DNA of 39,358 nucleotides from Candidatus Tanganyikabacteria bacterium (GTDB lineage: Bacteria > Cyanobacteriota > Sericytochromatia > S15B-MN24 > VGJW01). Where the stretch lies: NCBI GenBank assembly GCA_016867235.1, contig VGJY01000016.1:1-39358 (forward strand). Reading direction: 5' to 3'. The notes beneath the pieces were generated by a model, which was not told where the DNA came from, searched no databases, and saw only the letters and a list, made by a program, of their open reading frames with translations. The position numbers and the translations under genes were made by a program. Below are positions 34,364 to 39,358 of this stretch, piece after piece (position 1 is the first letter of the stretch; each line of letters begins with the position of its first letter).

Positions 34364-35864
34364 CAGCGTCAAGGACTACGACGTCGTCATCGTGGGCTCG
34401 GGCGCCGGCGGCGGCACCGTGGCGGCCGAACTGGCGCCCCTGTGCAAGGACGGCCTCCGCGTGGCGGTGCTCGAAGCGGGCCCGCGCTTCCGAGCCGAGG
34501 ATCTGCGGGACCTCCCCGAGACCGCGGCGGCCGAACGGCTCTACGTGGACGGCGGCGGCTTCTTCACTCGCGACCGGGCCATGACCCTGGCCTTCGGCCG
34601 GGGCTACGGCGGATCGACGCAGGTCTACACCGGCACGTCCCTGAAGATCCCGGAGAAGGTGGTCGCGGACTGGGGTGTCCCGGGCCTGACGGCCGAGGAC
34701 GTGCACCTTCGCACCGCCAAGTACATGGCGCAGAACAACGTCCACCTGCTGCCCGAAGAGCTGATCAACGAGAACAACCGCCTCTTCCGCGACGGGTGCC
34801 GGGCGCTGGGCTTCCGCGTGGAGCAGTTCCCGGTCAACGTCAAGGGCTGCCGGGGTTCCGGCCGCTGCAACCTGGGGTGCGGCAACGGCGCCAAGCAGGG
34901 CACCCACGTCGTGCAACTGCCCGCGGCCGAACGGGCAGGCGTCGAGGTGGTCACCGACTGCCAGGTCGAGCGCATCAGCGACCGCGCCTGCCACGCCACG
35001 GTGCGCCACGCGGGCCACGGCGCGCCCGGCCCCTGGCCGGACGGGCGCTACGAGGTCCGCGGGAAGGTGATCGTGGCGGCGGGCGGCGCGATCAGCACCC
35101 CGGCGCTGCTGCTGCGCTCGCGGCTGCCGGCGGCGCTCCCGGCCCTGGGCCGCTTCTTCACCTGCCACCCGGCGCTGATCCTGGTGGCGCAGCACGAACG
35201 GGCGATCACAAACAGCGTGGGCCATCCCAAGAGCTACTGCTGCGACCACTTCGCGGAATCCCTGGGCTTCCTGCTCGAGACGTGCATGTACTTCCCGTTC
35301 GTCACGGCCAAGAGCATGGCCGGCTTCGGGCGGGAGCACCGGCGAATGCTCTCCCGGATGGACCACCTGCAGATGATCCTGGCCCTGGCGTTCGACGAGG
35401 CGACGCCGGGCAACCGCGTCCTGGTCGACCGGGACGGCAATCCCGTCGTGGACTATCGCCTGTCTCCGGCGGTCATGCGTTCCCTGCGAGACGCGATGGT
35501 GGCCGCGAGCCGCATCTTCTTCGCGGCCGGCGCGAAACTCGTGCATGCGCCGGCCGCCGTCCGGTTCTTCCTGGAGCCGGCGGACGAGGCGGCGCTGGAA
35601 GACCTCATTCCCCTGGCGGGGATGCTGCCGGGCAAGATCCCCATCGCCGCGGCCCACCCGATGGGCGGGTGCCGCATGGGAACCGATCGGGCGACGTCGG
35701 TGACCGATGCCTTTGGCCGGGTCCATGGCTTGCCCTGGCTGCGGGTGGCCGACGCGAGCCTGTTCCCGGCGTCGGCCGAGGCCAATCCCTACCTGACGGT
35801 GCAGGCCCTGGCAGACCGCGTCGCCGAGGGCATCAAGGCGGATCTCCCGGCTTTCCGGGCGTGA
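34356..35864 (+). CDS. GMC-family FAD-dependent oxidoreductase (copy 2)
   Basis: I use GTG 34356, giving 502 residues with the FAD loop YDVVIVGSGAGGGTVA at 8-23. TTG 34305 is an alternative. Other features are GRGYGGSTQVYTGTSLKIP, the cysteine motif CRGSGRCNLGC (Cys165, Cys171, Cys175), RGKVIVAAGGAISTPALLLR, and the C-terminal HPMGGCRMG with VADASLFPASAEANPYLTVQALADR. These give the catalytic His and Asn positions. It is closest in style to long-chain-alcohol-oxidase-like GMC enzymes. Being last in the ATP-grasp/GCS2/M29 operon, it may oxidise the operon product or its precursor. It overlaps the convergent minus gene by 32 bases. Confidence 0.9.
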   Translation: MPDSVKDYDVVIVGSGAGGGTVAAELAPLCKDGLRVAVLEAGPRFRAEDLRDLPETAAAERLYVDGGGFFTRDRAMTLAFGRGYGGSTQVYTGTSLKIPEKVVADWGVPGLTAEDVHLRTAKYMAQNNVHLLPEELINENNRLFRDGCRALGFRVEQFPVNVKGCRGSGRCNLGCGNGAKQGTHVVQLPAAERAGVEVVTDCQVERISDRACHATVRHAGHGAPGPWPDGRYEVRGKVIVAAGGAISTPALLLRSRLPAALPALGRFFTCHPALILVAQHERAITNSVGHPKSYCCDHFAESLGFLLETCMYFPFVTAKSMAGFGREHRRMLSRMDHLQMILALAFDEATPGNRVLVDRDGNPVVDYRLSPAVMRSLRDAMVAASRIFFAAGAKLVHAPAAVRFFLEPADEAALEDLIPLAGMLPGKIPIAAAHPMGGCRMGTDRATSVTDAFGRVHGLPWLRVADASLFPASAEANPYLTVQALADRVAEGIKADLPAFRA

Positions 35865-36192
35865 AATTCTGCTTTCGCTGCGCCTCCTGCACCCGCCGCA
35901 GCAGATCCGACGTGCTCGCCGCGGGCGCCGGGCGGTGCTGGATGGCCAGCCGATCGGCCACCTCGAAGCCCCGCTGGCGGTGATCCTCCAGGCGGACGGC
36001 CTCCTGGGGCGTGCCGGCCGGGATGATCGCGCAGACCAGGTCGTCGCCCTCGACGCGCCGCAAGGCGATCACGCCGGTGGCCCCCTGCGCTTGCGCCTTG
36101 GCCCCGCAGGCCTCGCACCACTGGCCGAGCGCGGAGTCGAGGTCCGGATCCGAAAGCGAGAACGTTCGCTCGTGGACCTCCGCTTCGGCCAT
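35833..36192 (-). CDS. Unknown small protein with a CxxC pair
   Basis: The 119-residue protein starts at ATG 36192, 7 bases after the preceding stop. It contains a short acidic N-terminus, WCEACGAKAQAQG (Cys26 and Cys29), a strand-rich middle (GVIALRRVEGDDLVCAIIPAG), and a polar C-terminus with a helix (SDLLRRVQEAQRKQN). A single CxxC is not enough for a zinc site unless it dimerises. No family is recognised. It forms a two-gene unit with the 36200-36463 gene. Confidence 0.65.
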   Translation of the reverse strand: MAEAEVHERTFSLSDPDLDSALGQWCEACGAKAQAQGATGVIALRRVEGDDLVCAIIPAGTPQEAVRLEDHRQRGFEVADRLAIQHRPAPAASTSDLLRRVQEAQRKQNFTPGKPGDPP

Positions 36193-36199
36193 CGGGCTA

Positions 36200-36463
36200 T
36201 CAGCGTGCGCCGGACTTGAAGAAGCTCGCGAGCTTGCTGCCCAACCCGACGTCCAGATCGACCTTGAAAAAGGCCGTCGCGCAATCGGGCAGTCTCCGGT
36301 CGAACTGCGCCGCGCCGTCGCGGGTGACGTAGGCCACCTCGGCGCCCACGCTGCGGGCTTCGCTGAAGACCGCCGGGGTCGCCTTGGCCGGCGCGCCGAA
36401 GCGCACCGCCGGGATCCCCGGGGTCCCGGCCTGACGGAGGAGCTTGTCGGAGGCCATGGGCAT
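36200..36463 (-). CDS. Unknown small protein
   Basis: The 87-residue protein starts at ATG 36463 with a GGGGGA ribosome site. It reads as an Ala/Lys-containing N-terminus, a strand-like segment VGAEVAYVTRDGAAQFDRRLP, and a tail CATAFFKVDLDVGLGSKLASFF. No domain, signal peptide or membrane helix is recognised. It is the first gene of a pair with the CxxC protein and is divergent from the methyltransferase pair. Confidence 0.65.
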   Translation of the reverse strand: MPMASDKLLRQAGTPGIPAVRFGAPAKATPAVFSEARSVGAEVAYVTRDGAAQFDRRLPDCATAFFKVDLDVGLGSKLASFFKSGAR

Positions 36464-36587
36464 GTTGTTCCCCCGATCGGGCGGCGTCCCACCTTTCGCC
36501 GCGCCCACCGGACTTCGACCCGGCGCGCCGCGCGGTCTTGCCGGGGTCAGGGCCGCCGGCCTCCGAGGAGGCGTACCATGAGCGACC

Positions 36588-37826
36588 ATGCCTGCGCCCG
36601 AACCCGCGCGCCCGGCCGGCCGGGAACCGCGCCTCGAGATCCGCTCGGCGGAAGATCTCGCGCCTGCCGAACGCGCGCAGCTAGCCCGGGCCGACCTCCT
36701 CGATCTGGCCGCGACACAGGCCTGGGAGGTGGCCGGCTCGAATCGCGATCTCGCGTACGCCACCCACGGCGTCTTCCGGTACTTCGGCAAGTTTCCGCCG
36801 CCGCTGGCCAGGTACCTCATCGAGACGTTCACGCCGGCGGGCGGCCAGGTCGCCGATCCGATGTGCGGGAGCGGCACCACGGGCGTCGAGGCGCTGCTCA
36901 GCCGACGGGGCGCCACGCTCCTGGACGTGAATCCCCTGTCGCTGCTGCTGGCGCGGGTCAAGACGACGCCGCTGGATGGCTCGAGGCTGGACGAGGCGGT
37001 CGGCCGGGTCCTCGCCCGCTACCGCCCGCTTGCCGCCCGGGACGGCATACCCGATCCGGTCGGCCTCCGCAACGCCGACCACTGGTTCCTGCCCGATACG
37101 AGCCGGTCGCTGCGAGGCTTGCGGGCGGCCGTGGACGCCGAGCCCGACCCCGACCTCAGGAACTTCTTGCTGGTCGCGTTCGCCGCCACCGTCCGGCGCG
37201 TCTCGCGGGCCACCATGCAGCAGGGTCGCCTCTTCCTCGACGCGGCGTCTGCGCTGCCCGACGCCCGGCCCGTTTTCGAGCGGCGGGCGGCCCGGGCGCG
37301 CGCCGCGATTGGCGCGTTGCCCCCTCCCCGCGCCCCGATCACGGTCGGCGTGCACGACCTGCGCACCCCTCCGGCAGGCGTTCCGTCCGCCGATCTGGTG
37401 GTCTGCCACCCGCCCTACTTCAACTCGTACAAGTACAGCGGCATCAATGCGCTGGAGCTGGCCTGGCTGGGCTTCGAGCCCGCGTCGGTCCGCAAGTGCG
37501 AGGTGCGCGAGTACTTCAAGGCCGGCGATCCGGCGAACGTGGCTAAGTACCTCGACGACATGGCCCTCGCGATCGGCCATGCGGCGAAGCTCTTGCGCCC
37601 CGCCGGCACGCTCGCCCTGATGATCGGCGACACCGTGGTGCGCGGCGACTACCTCCCCGTCACGCGCACCCTGCTCGACCGCGTGGCCGCGACGCTTCGG
37701 CCCGTGCGCGTCTGCCTGCGCGTCCCGCGGTACACGGAGGCGACGTGGGTGGCCAGCCAGCGCAGGCGCCGCGACGACGTGGGCATCAAGCTCTCCGATT
37801 TCGTGATCCTGCTGGAGCGCGCGTGA
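36588..37826 (+). CDS. DNA methyltransferase (N4/N6 type), first of a pair
   Basis: The 412-residue protein has a helical N-terminus, HGVFRYFGKFPPPLARYLIE (60-79), motif I DPMCGSGTTGVEA (90-102) and a motif IV equivalent HPPYFNSYKY (274-283) followed by LELAWLGFEP. The last segment recalls the SPPYxNRYDY-type cytosine-N4/adenine-N6 methyltransferases, but the usual Ser/Asp/Asn before PPY is His. This could alter catalysis or target. The start is uncertain: GAGGAGG (36565-36571) is better placed for an out-of-frame ATG at 36578. It overlaps the next methyltransferase by four bases (GTGA). Confidence 0.84.
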   Translation: MPAPEPARPAGREPRLEIRSAEDLAPAERAQLARADLLDLAATQAWEVAGSNRDLAYATHGVFRYFGKFPPPLARYLIETFTPAGGQVADPMCGSGTTGVEALLSRRGATLLDVNPLSLLLARVKTTPLDGSRLDEAVGRVLARYRPLAARDGIPDPVGLRNADHWFLPDTSRSLRGLRAAVDAEPDPDLRNFLLVAFAATVRRVSRATMQQGRLFLDAASALPDARPVFERRAARARAAIGALPPPRAPITVGVHDLRTPPAGVPSADLVVCHPPYFNSYKYSGINALELAWLGFEPASVRKCEVREYFKAGDPANVAKYLDDMALAIGHAAKLLRPAGTLALMIGDTVVRGDYLPVTRTLLDRVAATLRPVRVCLRVPRYTEATWVASQRRRRDDVGIKLSDFVILLERA

Positions 37827-39235
37827 GGCTCCCCGCCGCCAGGACGCACCCGCCCGGCCTGCTGCTGCACAAGTACTGGGCGCGCAAGCCCCACAACGTG
37901 ATGGCCGCCCTGGTGGAGCAGTACTCGCGTCCCGGCGACACGGTCGTGGACCCGTTCTGCGGCAGCGGGGTCTTCCTGCGCGAAGCCGCCCTGCGCGGCC
38001 GCCATGCCCTGGGCCTGGACAGCAACCCGATCGCCTGCCTCCTCTCGGAGGTGACCACGGCGCCGCCCGACCCCGCCGCGTTCCTGGCGTCTCTCTCCGG
38101 TCTCGTTCAGCGCCTGGAAGGCGCCCTGAGGGGCGCATACCTCGCCGGCGACCGGACGGTCCGCTTCGCCGTGCACGAAACCCTGGTTTCCTGCCCGGCC
38201 TGCGGCGCCTGTACGGGGCCTGCGGACGGCCGGCGCGCCGGGCGGGCCTATGCCTGCCCGTGCGGGCGCCGCCTGCGCTTCAATCTCGAAACCCTCGCGC
38301 GAACCCGGGTCACTGCGGTGGCTCTGGCGGACGGGACGCTGAGTCGGGATCCGGCGTTGCTGGCGGGCCAGGAACAGGCCGCGTCCCGCCTGCTCCCGGC
38401 GACTCCCGGGGGCTTCTCGCTGCCGTTCGCCGAGAATCGCCGCATCCTGGCCTTTGCCGGGTTCGGGACGGCCGACCTGTTCACCCCGCGCAACTTTTCG
38501 GCCCTGTCGCACATCGCGGCGGCGTTCCACGCGATCCCGGAGCCGAGCATTCGCCGCGCGGCGTTGCTGCTCCTGACGGCTTCCGCGGCCCAGTGCTCCA
38601 GGCTGATCGCCCACCGCAACAACCTCACGACGGGCGGGCCCGCATGGACGGTGCCAGGCTTCTGGGTGCCGCCGGTGCACCTCGAGACGAATCCCCTGTG
38701 GCACCTGCGGGCGCGCCTGGCCAGGTTCGGACGCGGCCTTCGCGACCTCGCGGCCGGCGGCGCCGGGGCGGGGCGGGCCAGGGTCATCCGGGCCGACGCC
38801 CGTGTCGGCCTTCGCGATCTCGCGGCGCAGGGAATCCGGGCGAGCCTGGTCTTCCTGGACCCGCCGTACGGCGACTCCGTGCCGTATGGCGAGTTCAGCA
38901 CGCTGTGGAACGGCTTCCTCAAGGAGGCTCCCGATCTCGACGCCGACCTCAGCGTGAGCGACCGCCTGCCCGCCGATATCGCCTGGAGCCGCTACCGGGA
39001 GGGGCTGGGCACGGTGCTTGCCGGCGTGACCCGGGTCCTGGCGCCGGGTGGCGCCGTCGTCGTCACGTTCAACAACAACGATCCGCGCGCCTGGGAGGCG
39101 CTTTCCGCCGCACTCGATTCGGCGGGCCTGGTCTGCGAGGCGGTCGCCTACCGCGATCCGGCGGTGGTGTCAGCCAAGGCGCAACTCGCCCCGGACGGCA
39201 GTTACGTCGGCGACCTCTATGCCGCGTTTCGCTAG
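37823..39235 (+). CDS. DNA methyltransferase with Zn-ribbon, second of a pair
   Basis: From GTG 37823 the product has 470 residues. It begins with LLLHKYWARKPHNVM, a signature of COG1743-like adenine-specific methylases. Motif I is DPFCGSG (43-49). A zinc-ribbon has Cys124, Cys127, Cys145 and Cys147. Motif IV is the canonical FLDPPYGD (345-351, with DPPY at 346-349). The C-terminal GGAVVVTFNNND strand completes the fold. It is translationally coupled to the upstream methyltransferase. No restriction endonuclease lies next to it within the window. The pair could be an orphan modification system, a two-methyltransferase restriction-modification remnant, or part of a larger system beyond the edge. 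Confidence 0.86.
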   Translation: MRLPAARTHPPGLLLHKYWARKPHNVMAALVEQYSRPGDTVVDPFCGSGVFLREAALRGRHALGLDSNPIACLLSEVTTAPPDPAAFLASLSGLVQRLEGALRGAYLAGDRTVRFAVHETLVSCPACGACTGPADGRRAGRAYACPCGRRLRFNLETLARTRVTAVALADGTLSRDPALLAGQEQAASRLLPATPGGFSLPFAENRRILAFAGFGTADLFTPRNFSALSHIAAAFHAIPEPSIRRAALLLLTASAAQCSRLIAHRNNLTTGGPAWTVPGFWVPPVHLETNPLWHLRARLARFGRGLRDLAAGGAGAGRARVIRADARVGLRDLAAQGIRASLVFLDPPYGDSVPYGEFSTLWNGFLKEAPDLDADLSVSDRLPADIAWSRYREGLGTVLAGVTRVLAPGGAVVVTFNNNDPRAWEALSAALDSAGLVCEAVAYRDPAVVSAKAQLAPDGSYVGDLYAAFR

Positions 39236-39358
39236 TACGACGTCTCCGAAGTTCGTTCCGGGTTTTCGGTAGGGTCGAGGACCCAGCCGAAATCGCTTAC
39301 GAGCATGCTGACGACATCGTTGAGCGGGCCGCGAAACGGTGTTGGCTCCCAGCGTCCC
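39232..39358 (-). CDS. C-terminal part of a gene running off the right edge
   Basis: An open minus-strand frame runs from the window edge to a TAG at 39232-39234. It encodes a protein-like C-terminus containing RGPLNDVVSMLVSDFGWVL and ending DPTENPERTSETSY. It is convergent with, and overlaps by three bases, the methyltransferase stop. Composition favours a real gene, but the family cannot be told. Confidence 0.5.
   Translation of the reverse strand, partial: GRWEPTPFRGPLNDVVSMLVSDFGWVLDPTENPERTSETSY

Noticed and set aside
34137-35726. Minus-strand open frame opposite the second GMC gene
   Set aside because: The GMC motifs lie on the plus strand and the antisense protein is low-complexity Arg/Ala/Gly.

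Overview
This is a GC-rich, densely coding bacterial chromosomal segment with 40 supported genes. There is no tRNA, rRNA, CRISPR array, prophage or transposase. Several signs suggest a diderm environmental bacterium: several predicted lipoproteins, an exported MsrA, a beta-barrel-like protein ending in Phe, and many proteins of no recognisable family. I cannot name the taxon. A poorly sampled lineage such as the non-photosynthetic Cyanobacteriota relatives (Sericytochromatia) is only a guess.

Left part (1-8.1 kb): a CPA2-type cation/proton antiporter with a UspA-like tail (minus strand), then a plus-strand run. The run holds a hydrophobic unknown protein, an alpha/beta hydrolase, an EF-hand plus NlpC/P60 wall hydrolase, a YceI protein, two tandem MsrA methionine sulfoxide reductases (one exported, one cytosolic) and a Pro-rich lipoprotein. 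Two of these genes have near-identical sigma-28-like promoters. The gene set suggests envelope remodelling and repair of oxidative damage.

Middle part (8.1-22.4 kb): an Eco57I-like adenine DNA methyltransferase with a small overlapping partner gene, Fpg/MutM, a hemerythrin-like protein, an EF-hand-like unknown, a DUF362 protein, a glycogen-debranching-type glycosidase with a probable frameshift, a PKD-like lipoprotein, an F420-type NADP oxidoreductase, a small two-gene nucleotidyltransferase (toxin-antitoxin-like) unit, a protein with a CBM25-like tail and the ABC-F ATPase Uup.

22.4-29.2 kb: a three-gene GMC oxidoreductase operon (4-TM protein, small partner, GMC enzyme), a lipoprotein made of six 37-residue SHOCT-like repeats, a beta-barrel-like protein, and three minus-strand genes for Gly/Ala/Lys-rich unknown proteins.

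29.4-35.9 kb is the most interesting region. It is a tight six-gene operon: circularly permuted ATP-grasp, GCS2/YbdK carboxylate-amine ligase, M29-like aminopeptidase, RimK-like ATP-grasp, a small GMC partner and a GMC oxidoreductase. Three ATP-dependent amide-bond enzymes with a peptidase and an oxidoreductase suggest synthesis of an unidentified peptide-like metabolite or a peptide tag.

Right end: two small unknown proteins (minus), a pair of overlapping DNA methyltransferases without a visible nuclease, and the C-terminus of a further minus-strand gene that runs off the edge. Strong GC-rich hairpins lie at several convergent gene junctions.
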